NCBI GenBank assembly: GCA_946894095.1
Contig: OX335646.2
Location: forward strand, 20,020,077 to 20,084,076
DNA length: 64,000 bases
Direction of reading: 5' to 3'
DNA from: Incurvaria masculella
Lineage: Eukaryota > Arthropoda > Insecta > Lepidoptera > Incurvariidae
The notes beneath the pieces were generated by a model. The model saw nothing but the letters and a program-made list of their open reading frames with translations. It made no database searches and was not told where the DNA came from. Each line of letters begins with the position of its first letter. Position 1 is the first letter of the stretch. The position numbers and the translations under genes were made by a program. Below, piece by piece: positions 12,240 to 23,884 of the stretch.

Positions 12240-12443
12240 TAACTAGTTGTAAGTGGGGGCTATTAAAATTGAATTAAATTTACTATAATTAAAGTTAGAA
12301 TAGTTATCCAAATGTTTGCATAGAAAATGCTTTATTATTTACTGTTTTTGAAGACAAGCACTCTCAGCCAGAGAGATGAAATATTTGCTCGCAACATCAA
12401 ACTGTAAACACAAATGTGAGGGGTACAGTCCCATTGTTTCTCA

Positions 12444-12725
12444 TTGAGGCTTCCGGATTTGGGTGTGACAAATAAAAATGTCTCGGATGCTCTGACAATT
12501 ACTGGCGACAATAGCGACCAATTTATCCCGCGTCACTCCACCCCGGCCCGCCTTCATCTCCGGGCCACTACATCTCCCCCGGACAAAGGCGGTGCCGAAC
12601 CCCGAACACTGGGATGGGACAGTCATTTAGGTGCCACTCCACCACCCACGGTGGGCGGTGCTCTTCACGGAACCTTCACTGATACTGCGAGACGAACCTG
12701 CATCCGTTTGGGTCGCCTAATTTGA
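12444..12725 (+). other. GC-rich block with a 93-codon open frame, unrecognised
   Basis: The block is GC-rich and stays open for 93 codons on the plus strand, but the translation is low in hydrophobic residues and matches nothing I know. It contains CCACCACCCACGGTGGGCGGTG, given here as two halves, CCACCACCCA and CGGTGGGCGGTG. It may be the 3' part of a retrotransposon or a CpG-rich patch. I do not call it a gene. Confidence 0.25.
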
Positions 12726-13124
12726 ATTCCAGGATGCAGACAGAATGAAAGCAGGGATTGATGCTGAGAATAAACACAAAATGTGATGGCGTTTTTTTTA
12801 TGTCTTATGATTTCCGGTGAGCCGTCACGAAATAAGTAGGTATTTAGCTGCGTTACCCTGCTTTGTTCGAAACAATGTCAGTTGATTTAGATGTTCATGT
12901 GGTAAACAACAAACAACACGACGTAAACTATCTATGTGCCAAATTTACTCGAATTCAATCTTTTAAATGTAATACAATTTTGGGATTTGTTGCAATATAT
13001 TTTACAGATTTTTACTTGATGAGTTTCATACTTAATAAAAGATAGCAGTGTACTCAAATATATTTTTTATTTAGTATAGTAAGCCTAGTTTTTCCCAAGT
13101 GTTGTTTGATTGTAATAGACATTC

Positions 13125-13360
13125 AAAGGGCCTTTATTACTAAAGTGCAATCAGCACTTGTCTTCGTTCGTCTTGTCCGGGTATTGATTAGGGTCTCTTC
13201 TACAAAGCACTGATTAGTTTAATCCTCACAATAAAAGGGCCTTTCTTACCATCTCGCAATCGATACCCGTGCGAGATAATCAGCACTTTAGTAATTAAAA
13301 CCCTTTAAATGTCGGTTAAACTAAATCAACACATGGTGGAAACCAGGCTGAGTGTTGTTA
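13125..13360 (+). mobile_element. short DNA element, AAAGGGCCTTTATTAC family, copy 1
   Basis: The outer part AAAGGGCCTTTATTACTAAA pairs with TTTAGTAATTAAAACCCTTT. A direct extension containing ACCAGGCTGAG follows. A diverged copy sits at 29462-29630 and shares ATAATCAGCACTTTAGTAAT, the CTGATTAG block and the CCAGGCTTAG end. There is no coding frame. Confidence 0.65.
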
Positions 13361-13689
13361 AACATACCCACATAACTCTCCCCTTGTCTTAAGGAACAAC
13401 CTAAGTTGAATGCAATTAAAATTCGCGCTCATTTTTTTTGTCCTAGCATGTTTTTGTTCGAGCCGAGAATTTTCCACAGCAACTTCAATTGAATTGCTTG
13501 AAGGATTTTTTTAAGTTTTGCTTATTGCGACCTCATTGGAATGGCAAATTATTGCGGAAACTATCAAGTTAGAAATTCAAATCTTTTTCATAAAATAGTC
13601 CTCCTAAAGCAGTAAGAATTAAACATACATTAAACATACTTAAATAGGCTAGGCTTAAAATCAGCGACTAACATCTGTTAGTCACATGC

Positions 13690-13886
13690 TGCGTCTAGAC
13701 CTTTTGTTGCACCTTGTTAATTTAATTTAGGCTATGTATATACATGTAATTCTATTTATATTAATTAAGTTTTTTTTATTGTATAAATTTAATAGTTTGA
13801 TCAGCTTATATTTGCATAGCTTGTAATTTTTTTCATATGATTTTTCTACATGCAATAATAAACGTTTCTTATTCTTATTCTTATTT
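13690..13886 (+). mobile_element. LINE 3' end with short-repeat tail
   Basis: The segment ends TGCAATAATAAACG followed by TTTCTTATTCTTATTCTTAT. That is a polyadenylation-like AATAAA followed by a hexamer repeat, the usual way CR1- and Jockey-type LINEs terminate. The upstream part is too AT-rich to place in a clade. Confidence 0.5.
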
Positions 13887-13889
13887 AAA

Positions 13890-14290
13890 TAAATAATACG
13901 ATAGTAAGGGTCCTTTGGCAAAATGATCCCAAGAGGCTAATGACTTAAACTCAAACGAACGTTGCACTGCAACTGCAAAGTAAAATGCACTACTTCTCTC
14001 CATTCGAAATTGCCGCTGCGCTCTACCGTCCGCCTCCCCCTTCAACAAATAAAACTTATATTTGCCTCCATTATGGGCGCACAGTAAACAAATGATAATG
14101 TTCAAATATAAAATCCTGTAATTAGGCGATCGGAAGTGGCCCAAAGGCTTCCTATAATCGAGAAGTATAATGACAAGGAAGCGCAAATTCTCGCGTATGC
14201 CGACCTATTTCTGTAAGCCCTGTAATAATGGCGAGGGCGTTCGGGAAAAAAACAACATCAAAGAAAAATAAAGCCAGGAAACCATGGATT
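13890..14290. other. possible conserved noncoding element
   Basis: A non-repetitive stretch of balanced composition inside AT-rich DNA. It has several homeodomain-like cores (CTAATGAC, TGTAATTAGG, ACCTATTTCTG) and no open frame that looks coding. The call is an inference from composition only. Confidence 0.25.
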
Positions 14291-14917
14291 CGGCGGAAAG
14301 CCTGAGGGTGGCTCTGTTTACAATGAGTTTGAGCTTAAAAATATTGCTATAGTGACGCGTAGGATCTGAATCTTGAATATCAATTCATGTACTTTGCGCC
14401 GGGAAACGTCCTGAAGACTATCCAATTATTTCTTTTGACATAACAGTCCTCGAATAATAGTCCTGTGACAATTTTGCGAATGCTCAGTGCAGACTTGATA
14501 AAATATTTAAAATTGTATTTATGCAGTAGTGTGAGGTTCCAGAACATTCTACTTAATAATGGAAAAGATCTGAAAGGAGTGAAAAAGTGTCAACATGAAT
14601 ACATGAAGGAAAATATGGTGATGAAAGCCACTACTTCGGCGGTGTAAGGTATGCTAGCAATATCCACGTGACGTGCTTGCAAAAAAATATTGGTTGAAAC
14701 GACAACTGGGTTCCTAAAACAGAATATTGCTGCTCAGTGCCAGATATGGCACCTATATATATTTTTTAATAACATAAACAATTTTTTGACTTATCTTATA
14801 AGTAAAGCAATATATTTAACGATTTAAATATACTTCTTTTCCACGGTAAAAAATCCACTTTTCTCTGTGTCTGTCTCATTAATGACAGATACTGTTTTAT
14901 ACGGCCCGTAAGCTATG

Positions 14918-15237
14918 GTTCCCATTCAAACGTAGTTTACTAACCATTTGGAAACCGCTATTCCAATTTAATTGATATTTAATATCAAATATCAGGAAAT
15001 AAATATCTGTGTCTGCATGCTTTTGTTTTTTTGAAAAATAAAAACCGGATGAAATGAAAGCAAAAAGAAAATCTTCATACGAATTCTGTTTTCTCTGTGG
15101 TTTGACCCAGAATACATTCACCGAAAAAACAAAGACATGCAGACACAGATATTTGTAGTCTCATATTAGATACCAAATATCAAGTAAGTTGGAACAGTGG
15201 TTTTAAAAGTATTAGTAAACTACGTTTGTATGGGAGG
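14918..15237. mobile_element. foldback MITE, CCCATNCAAACGTAG family, copy 1
   Basis: The ends CCATTCAAACGTAGTTTACT and AGTAAACTACGTTTGTATGG are inverted repeats. Pairing continues for about 110 bases through ATATCTGTGTCTGCATGC and its counterpart GCAGACACAGATAT. The unpaired middle carries AAAATCTTCATACGAATT. A decayed copy in opposite orientation is at 22817-23075. Confidence 0.8.
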
Positions 15238-16539
15238 CGCAATTTTCTGATGCTTGGTCAAGATATTCGCTCAACACACCACTAATAAAATTAGTGCAAT
15301 GCCGTGACCTTTTTTACATTACACGGCCACCTAGTAGTAAGGAATAGAACGTACTATTACGTGGAATTCGAACCAAGAACGACATGTTCGCTGCAAAAAT
15401 AACAGTCACTTATCTTTATAAAATATGATAATGGAACTCACTCGGGAATACTTATTTCAGGTAGTCACGTAAGCCCTCAATATTAAATGTCACAATCCTC
15501 TTAAAAATCACGTAATGACATAATATTTCAGCGTTTTATGCATTCGGGCACGAGACCTCCAGAGCGCCTGCGCACCGGGCGCTAATAGGGCTCGGAAGGT
15601 AAGGCTTCCGTAAGAAAAAAAAATGAAGTACCTATTAGTAGGAGGCGGTTATTAAAATAATTACGCGCCCTCTTTGGAACATAACGGAGAGCACTTGGGA
15701 AAAATGTGTAAAATTCTTTTAGCCTTCGGGTCTCGGGACCTTCGGCATCTTAAGGTCCCATCGACAAAGGTCGACTGTCAGTGTAAAGTCCAAAGATTAC
15801 GACCGGCGGCTGAGTATTTCGCATTATCTAAATCTTAGCTATTGAAGTTCAGGCGTTAGATTTCGTTTAAGATTGTGATTATATTGGTTTCACGGAGAGC
15901 GCGTGGAGTAGGGGACTTGGGAATACGATTAAATGGTCGGTCTGTTTTTTATATTGGGATAACATTGTGTAAATACAAGTGTAGGACAATATGAAATATA
16001 GATACATTTTATTAAATATTTGTCTGTCTGTTAGTACATGGGTAACTTCAAATTCATTGATTGGAATGAAATGCCTCACATATTAATCAATACATTTTTA
16101 ACAAAACATTTATAAAAAAAAATTGCTAATGTAAACCAGGAACTAAAAACATGATAACTGAACGTTTCGAATTTATTATAAATTTAGTATTCTTGGATTG
16201 CTGCAAACCTTTTATTACTTTCGTTTGAATAATTAGACAACAAAAATGTCGCACTGTGAGCGGGTGACACTACTTAATTCTTCCTTCCAAATCATTATTA
16301 TTGTGGTAACATTTATTATATAGCGGCTTTGCTGATGCGTCTACATCACAACACTTGAAGTTAATTTATTATTGAACACTTTTCGAGTCTGTTTTTATAC
16401 TGATTCACTGAATACGCACAATAACCTCACGTCATGGCTTGTTCCAAGATGGCCAACATTGTTTTTGTGTTCAGGTTTTTTGCCTACGGGTTGGTAGGTT
16501 GGTCTGCTGAATAACGTAGGCAAGTTCGTGCAGCAAAAC
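15238..16539. other. unassigned sequence
   Basis: No gene found. A moderately GC-rich stretch at 15540-15800 includes GGGACCTTCGGCATCTTAAG and a GTCGACAAAGGTCGAC palindrome. The rest is AT-rich with no repeat relation seen. Confidence 0.35.
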
Positions 16540-16700
16540 ATTATTATTATGGCTTTATTCACGTGCGTTCAAGGTTAGTTGCACTAAGCATGTGCAATAA
16601 GTTATCAAAATATGCAAAGTGGTTACCATGCAGACCAACAATCTGTTTTCCATCAAAGTCATTCGAGATGAGGATGACCTACCATATTATTACATTATAA
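16540..16700 (-). mobile_element. LINE 3' end, minus strand
   Basis: On the minus strand the sequence ends GTGAATAAAGCCATAATAAT and continues with a TAA-type short repeat, giving an AATAAA signal next to a microsatellite tail. About 150 bases upstream are 3' UTR-like. The clade is not determinable. Confidence 0.5.
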
Positions 16701-16807
16701 ATTACACAGTTAGGAATAAAAAAAAAACATATTGTTCTGTCAATGAAATTTGACATACATTCACTTCCAACATATAGGAAGTGTGCATGTATGCAAGTGT
16801 ACTATGT

Positions 16808-17062
16808 ATTTTTTATGTAACTAGACATGGTTGCACAATGCACCACTCACTGTCATTTTATTACCCCTTTCCGAATTCCCGTAGGAATTGGGTGCCATGT
16901 CAGGGACGTCATGAGCACGGCTACACTGAAGTGGCTGGAAAACACGGACAATATTTCATTGCCGCTTCGATCACATTGTCATCCAACCAACCCGCGCGGG
17001 CTTAACTCTGCCACCTAAGGGGAAGGGGGACCTACAGTTTTACATGTATTCCCGACCAGAGA
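16808..17062 (-). mobile_element. SINE body and tail (HaSE1/3-like), head missing
   Basis: Plus-strand landmarks in reverse order are TTTTTATGTAACTAGACATG (tail), TTGGGTGCCATGTCAGGGAC, AACACGGACAATATTTCATT and GGGGAAGGGGGACCTACAG. The head beyond AGAGAACC is absent or unrecognisable. The copy is old, with many small changes. Confidence 0.75.
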
Positions 17063-18932
17063 ACCATTACTAGTTTTGTTTGTTATGACGCTCGGACTAC
17101 GCCACGTTTAAATATAAATTGTGTTTGAACAAAAATAGCCATTACACCGTAAATATAACTTAAAATATACATAGGTCAAAAGTCTGACGAAGAATCATTA
17201 CTTCACCGAGATTTGGAATACCATACTATCTGAATGGGACCAAGTGTGAGCAACACCAAGCCAAATCCAGAGAAACATCCAAACCCAGAATATAAATACT
17301 TATTTCAAACATGAATAACATCCCGATTGTTGAATAAATATTTGAGAATGCCGCCGAGCTATTACGAAAGTTTCCCGTCACCCCCCGCCGCCGCCCGCTG
17401 CCCCGCACGCCCGCAAACACCAACTCCGTGATAATCCGAAAACTTATATACCAACGATATTAAAATTGGAACGTCGGCGAAACTGAATTTGCATGATAAC
17501 ACCGCACCAGCGGCACACGGCGGCGGCGGCGGCCCGCGCATCACCTCAAAAGGTTTAATCGTGCTGAAATTATTTTCCGCTTGAACTTATGTGGAATCTC
17601 TTCTTCCCTGCGAGTTTTATGCTCAAGCCATCGCTGGATGATATTTTGAGGAAATGCTTTATAAAACCTGGACGCTTTTATTGCGCGGCTCTCGAAATGT
17701 GTTACTACAATGTGGGACCGTGCGTCGGGTAAAGTGTTGCCATATATACTAATGTCGTGTTGTGTGGATTCCGGCACTTACCTATTACAAGTGGTTTCAC
17801 TGCATTACTTTGCGTACCTACTTAGTCGCCATCTTGTGTGTTGAGCCAACATCACGAAAGTAGCTAAGTGAAATAGTTCCAGTGTTCATTTCGTTCATTT
17901 AAACTTTTTTGGTAGTTAAACTACACGGCAAATAAATTATGGAACAAATTATCAGGTTTTAGAGATAACAGTATCTTATTATTGAATGTAACGTTTTGTC
18001 TGCAATAAAATATTTTATTTAAATATAAAATATAAAAGTTTAAATAAATGAAATGAACGAAATGAAATTATTTATGTAATCATTTATTAATTTATTGTTT
18101 TGTATTTTTTATGAATGTTTATATTACTGTTTTCCTATTCATTCAAGGTTATACAGGGACAAATATATTCACAAGCAGCATATAGAAAATGATAAATAAT
18201 TTACGGTCTGAAATTGATATAAAGCAGTCCAGTCGAGTCGTAAAACTACTAAACCACAAGTAAGGCACATAACCACCAGCCACTAACTTTCCCAAGAACC
18301 ATTTTAAGTCCAAAATATTTTGTTCCTTCAAGGTATTGACTTTCTGCTGCAATGTTGATTGCCTTCTTACAAAATAGATACGTAGGTATTTATTTTTTTG
18401 TTCAAAATACTAGAGAAAACCAGTTGAAGTTTTTTTCCTATCATATACTCGAAAATAATTCACTAGACAAGGGTGCATGTAGAAAAAAAAATAGTCGGAC
18501 TTTACCCGAAATTCGGCTTCAACCGTAACATATAAATTGAACACCGCCACCATTTTTCCGTTACCACATCCGGCGCGGGCTGCCGTTGCTTCCGCCACAT
18601 TAGCACCTACCCGCAGCACCGACAGTTCGTCGCGCGTTCGCGGTCCCTTCACTTACGTCTAAATGTGCATACTTACCGGGGGCCGAATCTCATCATAGCC
18701 GCACTGTGTGAGACAAGTTCACTGTGCGTAAAATTAACCCGCGCGCCTGCGGGCTGCGGGCGGGCGAGGAGGCGCGGGGGAGGCAAGGAGGCGAGGTTCC
18801 CAGTTCCGCTCGACGGTCGGTGGTGAGTAAATAAAATTTGCTGTCGAGTTTCGTGTCCGTAGGTGTAAATACGTAATGGACTGAAATAACAAAACCTGTG
18901 AATTTGCATTGCAGTTTTTAAGTTATTGGGCT
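17063..18932. other. unassigned sequence with two CpG-rich patches
   Basis: GC-rich blocks occur at about 17370-17545, which includes a (CGG)n run at 17520-17533, and at 18540-18800. No exon could be recognised in either. Between them the DNA is AT-rich, with short repeats such as ATGAAATGAACGAAATGAAA. The patches might be regulatory or promoter DNA of an unseen gene. Confidence 0.35.
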
Positions 18933-19050
18933 TATTACTGGGCTCCTTCTTCAATTAATGTGTCCTTGCTTCACGGTCGATTATACATACATACATATCA
19001 CATTCCTTGAAATAATCGACGTACCTGATTAGTACGAAAAAGTACATTTA
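18933..19050 (+). mobile_element. 3' part of a tRNA-Leu-like SINE
   Basis: Shares TTACTGGGCTCCTTCTTCAA, TGTGTCCTTGCTTCACGGTC, the ATACATACATACATATCACA run and GTACCTGATTAGTACGAAAA with the full copy at 55850-56095. The head is missing. Confidence 0.75.
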
Positions 19051-20060
19051 CTTATTTAAACTTGTTTAACTGAGAATAATAGATATTTCATATTAAGGCT
19101 CCATGTGACGCTAACCTCCAATTTTTTGGGTTTGTTTTTATTTTATCCCAGCGTCGGTTAAGCATAAACACCGGTTAAAATAACGAAATATCAAAGTTTA
19201 GACAATTAATCAAACGGTTTTAATAAGTTACTTATATTCTTTAAAAAATATGTGTTTGTAAACACCTATTTACAAGTTTTTACTAGGATTTCGAAATCTG
19301 TAAATAATTTAGAAAATTTACAGATTTCGTTTTCAATTGGGGTGCAAGATCACATATTTATCTAGTGAATAACCGTGAAAAATATATTAATTCACTTTAG
19401 AAAGTAGACTTTACAGACCAAAAACCTAAATTTCGCTTCGTCGCCCTCGAAAATTCAGATTGGCCGAAATAGATGTGGGATGCCTAGAATGCGTTTTGGG
19501 TTTCGTATAGGCCAATCAAGTATCAACAGTAATTCATTCATTAATTTAATTTTGTGTATTTTTTTCTCCAACATTGCCACATGTCTCGGTAGCATTTTCA
19601 AAACAGAGTTAATCATTGTTATGTTGTTGTTGTACACTGCACTAAAATGTATATGCAATTTTTTTTTTAATTTGAATTGGAATTTTAAAGCAGCAGCACC
19701 GTAAGGCAAGAGAAGAAAACAATTCACTCCAGTTCTCATGCCCAATACTTCATGTCACCCAAATTGAGCAGATCATTCATATCAAATGAGCCATACGATC
19801 CAGAGCACGATACTTGACTTCGTTATTATCGACATTGCGTATATTTTGCCGTCATCCGTCTGCTACTCCACCAAACAAGATGATAATTGACTTCTATCCC
19901 TCGCAGCTGCGCCGCCATGCACCCCTAATAACCGCACCCCCGCACCGCCACCGCCGAGGCTGCGCTGATGCAGCGCTGTGACGCGACGCGTTTTCATGAC
20001 ACCGCTGTAACTTTGTACTGTCAAATTCCGGCAGGCAGAAACTGAGTGTTTATAAAGCAA
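19051..20060. other. unassigned sequence
   Basis: AT-rich, with a GC-rich block at about 19900-19990 (CCGCACCCCCGCACCGCCACC). A 96-codon minus frame and a 74-codon plus frame overlap at 19455-19745. Neither shows a domain, so I treat both as chance. Confidence 0.35.
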
Positions 20061-20272
20061 GTACTACGGGAGGCGGGACTGCAGGAGAATTCCAAATTAT
20101 GGGTATGCAGCCGGTGGCGAAATTGGTAGACGCAATACCCGCGAATGGTATGTTTTGCTGGCTGCAGCCTTGCAGTATATTCGTAAAGTAGTTCTTTTTG
20201 CTGTTTTTTTTCAATGAATGTGTCCTTGCTTCACGGTAGATTTTATATACATACATACATATCACATTCCCA
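20061..20272 (+). mobile_element. tRNA-Leu-like SINE, full copy 1
   Basis: The head contains TGGCGAAATTGG at 20115-20126, an exact A-box fit, followed by TAGACGCAATACCC, as in leucine tRNAs. The body GTATGTTTTGCTGG and CTTGCAGTATATTCGTAAAG leads to TGTGTCCTTGCTTCACGGTA and a (ATAC)n run. Members are at 18933, 32217, 55728 and 55850. This copy lacks the GGTTCGGG B-box string that is present in the 55850 copy. Confidence 0.75.
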
Positions 20273-21189
20273 AGTATTATATAGTCCACAATAACGTTTT
20301 GTGCTCTCAAGTAGTCGGTTTTTTCAAGGAATATCAAATCAATACAGAAGGAAAGTTGCAGAGGACTAGAACCTGCGATGTTTGAATCTACTCTAGCCGC
20401 GTAGCTATCCATTATCTCCATTATTTTCTAAATGGAATTGCACAATCATATGGCATTGATATACGGGCCATACAATAAGGTATTTTGACTGCGATGATTG
20501 AGATAACAAATTGATAGCCTAATGAGATAACGGCTATGTTGTATCCTTTGAACACAAACAAAATACAAATCATGAACATGGCATACTCTAACTTAAATGT
20601 AAAAGTAAGACCAGATAAATGATCTCTCTATGAAATAAAAAATACAATAATTTGACCTCAAGTAACCCCTCAAACTAAGTATCCGAAAATATGTTGTCGT
20701 TGCCCTGCTCTCAACTCAAGAAGTTAACGCAAGTTCAATGAGCTACGAGAGGCTGTTTCCAGTTTGGTGGCAGCGAACGCGCTTACATGAAGTGTTGCGG
20801 GATGAATACAAAAATGTTTTTTTACTGCGGTACAATGGTTGCAGGTTTTGCTGAAAATTAATTAGTTTGTTGCGGAAAAAAATGCAATATTCCACCGTTA
20901 GCCCTCGGCGTTGGAGTTGTAATCGAATTCACGTGCAGCGACGGTCTGGCGTCGCTAAAATTGCATTGGATGTCGCAACCAACTCTACTTCCGCAATTTT
21001 TTGGTCCTGTTTGAACACTCTTTTGATTGCGATCTTCATTTGATAACATCGGGCTTTACCCGTATTATATATGCATACCTGGTACATCTTATATTGCAGT
21101 GGAAAAAGTAAAACGCGGGATAACAAACCGAGGAGCGATAAAAATAAAAAAAACCGCATAATTCTGCATAATATTTCATCTTAGTGGTA
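20273..21189. other. unassigned sequence
   Basis: No repeat or gene recognised. Several overlapping minus-strand frames between 20858 and 21551 do not resemble proteins and run into the downstream repeat. Confidence 0.35.
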
Positions 21190-21330
21190 TGGTAAACACT
21201 TAGTTTATGGACCTGATGCGGCCGAAGCCAGCTTGCGTGGAAGAACGGGAGAAGCAAGCGAAACTTGTTTGTATGAGGGCGGCGTAGCGCAGGGGAGTGA
21301 GTTCGCTTATGAATTTGCTTACTATTGATT
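21190..21330 (+). repeat. dispersed repeat, shared with 63822-63945
   Basis: Contains AACTTGTTTGTATGAGGGCG and GCGTAGCGCAGGGGAGTG. The end of the window has AACTCGTTTGTATGGGGGCA and GCGTAGCC in the same order, followed in both by TTACGAATT- or TTATGAATT-type sequence. Family unknown. Confidence 0.5.
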
Positions 21331-21493
21331 ACGCATTGTGTACGCAGCCGCATGTGTCCTATGTATCCATATATAAAGGTCCTATTATATATCAAACATA
21401 GACAAAGGTTTAACTGGCTATAACTGCTATAACTACTGGATAAAATATGACAAATCCGAGTGCAGTGTGCTGCCTGTGGATGCTGAATAAACA

Positions 21494-21741
21494 AAAAATC
21501 GGCCAAGTGCGAGTCGGACTCGCACACGAAGGGTTCGGTACCACCGTACAAGATTTAACACAGAAAAACACGTTTTTTTGTATGGGGCCCCCCCTTAATT
21601 TTTATATTTTTTTTATTTGCCTATTTGTTGTTATAGCGGCAAAATAAATACACACTCTGTGAAAATTTCAGCTGCCTACCTATTACGGTTCATGAGATAC
21701 AGCCTTGTGACAGACGGACGGACGGACGGACGTACAGCGGA
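21494..21741 (+). mobile_element. (GTCY)n-bearing element, 3'-truncated copy
   Basis: Starts TCGGCCAAGTGCGAGTCGGA and passes through AAGGGTTCGGTACC, TTTGTTGTTATAGCGGCAAA and GTTCATGAGATACAGCC into GACGGACGGACGGACG. It stops after ACAGCGGA, so the usual end GGGTACGGAACCCT is missing. From memory, this corresponds to lepidopteran MITE-like elements with hitch-hiking (GTCY)n microsatellites. It is fused directly to a 5S-type SINE. Confidence 0.8.
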
Positions 21742-21982
21742 CAATTCGAATGACCGCTTTAACCATCATTCATTCGCTGCGATAATATCAAGCGAGATGG
21801 GATTAACCTTACGAGCTGGTAATTAAGGAAGGGGACCTGCGGTTTTTTTGCGACATCGGAACCACGACCAGCCTCAATGGTCGAAAACGGTCACCCAACC
21901 AGAAAACGGCGCTCACAGTTGCTTCACCTCGATAATCGAACGGCAAGGCTTCGCGTCACTGGGCTACCGAGGCTGACAAGTG
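21742..21982 (-). mobile_element. 5S rRNA-headed SINE, diverged and 3'-truncated
   Basis: On the minus strand it opens GCCTCGGTAGCCCAGTGACG. It keeps a 5S-like order (GAAGCAACTGTGAGCG, then GGTTGGGTGACCG) before the family body GGTCCCCTTCCTTAA and AAAGCGGTCATTCGAATTGT. It is much more diverged than the copies at 42078 and 55328. It ends inside the body at a GTCCG shared with the adjacent (GTCY)n tract. Confidence 0.7.
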
Positions 21983-22816
21983 AGACATATGATCTATGAG
22001 ACAGCTACCGATTCTAGTGTTTGTTCCCGCAAACAGCTCGCCCCCATCTGCTTGTAAAGTAACAGTTCCCATGCATTTTAAGCGGAATAGACGAGCGCAA
22101 TCTCGCACGGCTCGTCCTTTTGGAGTGTTCGGGAGTTAAACCTCTCACCTTAACTAGCATCATAAATCTCCGCAAGTTGAGGGCGTGTCGGTGCGGCGCG
22201 GTCGGGGCGGGGGACCGGTGGTGAGGGGGTGGGGGGTGGGGGGCGGCGTGCACTTTTTGTGCGGAAGTCTTTATAAAGTTTCCCAGGCGATGCGGCGGCG
22301 CCCCGGCCGGCTGCGCTCCGTCGGGACTCGCGCATTATTAGTATTATCTTTGCTCGCGCGAGGATATCTTGATTCCGTAATAACTCCGAAATAACTGTAT
22401 AAGCGATGAACTTCGTGAGCGGATTACTTACCTACATACAGTGATGTGTAAAACGTACGTAGTCATTAATATACGGGTGTAACTGCATCATTCCACTTCC
22501 TCGAAAGAAATCAATCTGTATCGGAAACTGAACCGTTTTCATGAACAATATATATTCCGATGTTTTTTTTCTGTCCCCATACATTCTTGAAGTCACATGA
22601 CCAATTTGCATGGGGACCGCGATGTGGAAAAAATGATCTAAAAAAATTTTTACAAAATCTGATTACAATGCTTCAAACATGATGTCGCTGAAACTCAAAT
22701 TAATGAGATAACGGTAAGGTCTTATATATACATACAATTATCATATACCTCTTTTTCTTCGACAAGACCACCAGCTGATATTTTAATATCATTGCCCATA
22801 AGAATCAGAAAATTCT
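21983..22816. other. unassigned sequence with a G-rich patch
   Basis: Between 22165 and 22330 the plus strand is very G-rich. The rest is AT-rich and shows a short inverted pair, TCCCCATAC and GCATGGGGA, at about 22575-22615. No gene recognised. Confidence 0.35.
22204..22243 (+). other. candidate G-quadruplex tract
   Basis: Five runs of four to six G lie within 40 bases (22204-22207, 22209-22213, 22225-22229, 22231-22236, 22238-22243). Short loops separate most of them, although one loop of 11 bases lies between the second and third runs. The sequence could form a four-stranded structure on the plus strand. Whether it does so in cells is not shown. Confidence 0.55.
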
Positions 22817-23075
22817 GCTTCCCATACAAAGGCACTCAGTTATTACATGTTAACATTAGTCTATAACCGTATTTTTTTTAAAATATCCTGTATCAAATCA
22901 CAGAGACAAGAAAATTAGTATGAAGATTTTATTTTTGCTCTCATTTGGTTCGTTTAAGATTTAATAAAAAAAAGTGCAGATCCAGATACAGGAATAACTT
23001 AAGTTAGATACAAATAATCAAGTAAATCGGAAAAGTGGTTTTCAAATTATCTCCTTATTACGTCTATATAGGGAA
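22817..23075. mobile_element. foldback MITE, CCCATNCAAACGTAG family, copy 2
   Basis: Opposite orientation to 14918-15237. Shared strings are TCACAGAGA, AGTATGAAGATTTTATTTTT, GCAGATCCAGATACAG and AAAAGTGGTTTTCAAA. The right end TTACGTCTATATAGGGAA is decayed compared with copy 1. Confidence 0.7.
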
Positions 23076-23884
23076 CAAAGAACATAGCTTAGTAGCAGTT
23101 CTAATAGAGCAGGTTTTTTAAGAAGTAACAAATATGTCATTATTTTATTTGCCTTTTTAAATCTTGGTTTCTCTAAACCACATTTTGGAAAGCCCATATT
23201 ATTTTCAAAAAAACGTAAAAAAATATATTGTTCCTGCAGGAAGATAAAAACACGCCACGACAAGAAAAACTGCTTCGCGCGATGACGTACCGAATAATGG
23301 GCCGTTACCTACACGAAACTTCAGTGACATCTGAGTGACGCCTGAGATTTTTCCGACCTGAAAAAGATTCACTCTGGCTGGAAGAGGGATTCGGCCGTTT
23401 CTCAAATCGGCAGTTTGGCGTCCGCTCTCAATGAAACAAGACCGCCGAGGCTACTGCGAGGTTGGGGGAAGAAAGGTGGGATAAAATATGAGGAGTCATC
23501 TCAGATTACGGCCCCGGGAAGCGGGCACTCGATCGTCCCTGCGCGTCCTGTCGCGTCCTGTCGCGCCCCGTCGCGCCCCGTCGCATCTTGTCGCCGCCGC
23601 AAGCCGCGCTTCCAGTTTCTACGGCGATCCCGGAATAATGGATACGTGCCTGTGTCTGTACTCATGATGCGAACGCGAGTTCAATTCACGGATGAATGTG
23701 AAATAATTACGCTCGGCTTTCGCATGACGCCATCGCTGCATAATTGTACATATATGTAGTCTCATCGGACTCTACTTCGAGTAATTAGAAAGAGGGTGAC
23801 TCTTCCAATAAATTAAATGTTTTTAGTTATGGAATATCATTGGTGCTTATGGCAAAAATAAACTACTTAAATGGTTGGACGACC
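23076..23884. other. unassigned sequence
   Basis: No gene recognised. GC content rises from 23400 to 23640 and includes a small tandem repeat at 23541-23600. Confidence 0.35.
23541..23600 (+). repeat. 10-bp GC-rich minisatellite
   Basis: About five units of the form TCGCGYCCYG (TCGCGTCCTG, TCGCGCCCCG, TCGCATCTTG) follow each other without spacers. Confidence 0.7.

Noticed and set aside
20050..20421. 123-codon minus frame
   Set aside because: It spans the tRNA-Leu-like SINE and its flank, so the frame is accidental.
21036..21551. 171-codon minus-strand open frame, the longest in the window
   Set aside because: Its first part is the (GTCY)n element read backwards (MYGGTEPFVCESDSHLADFL also appears in another copy at 49025), and the remainder has no domain.
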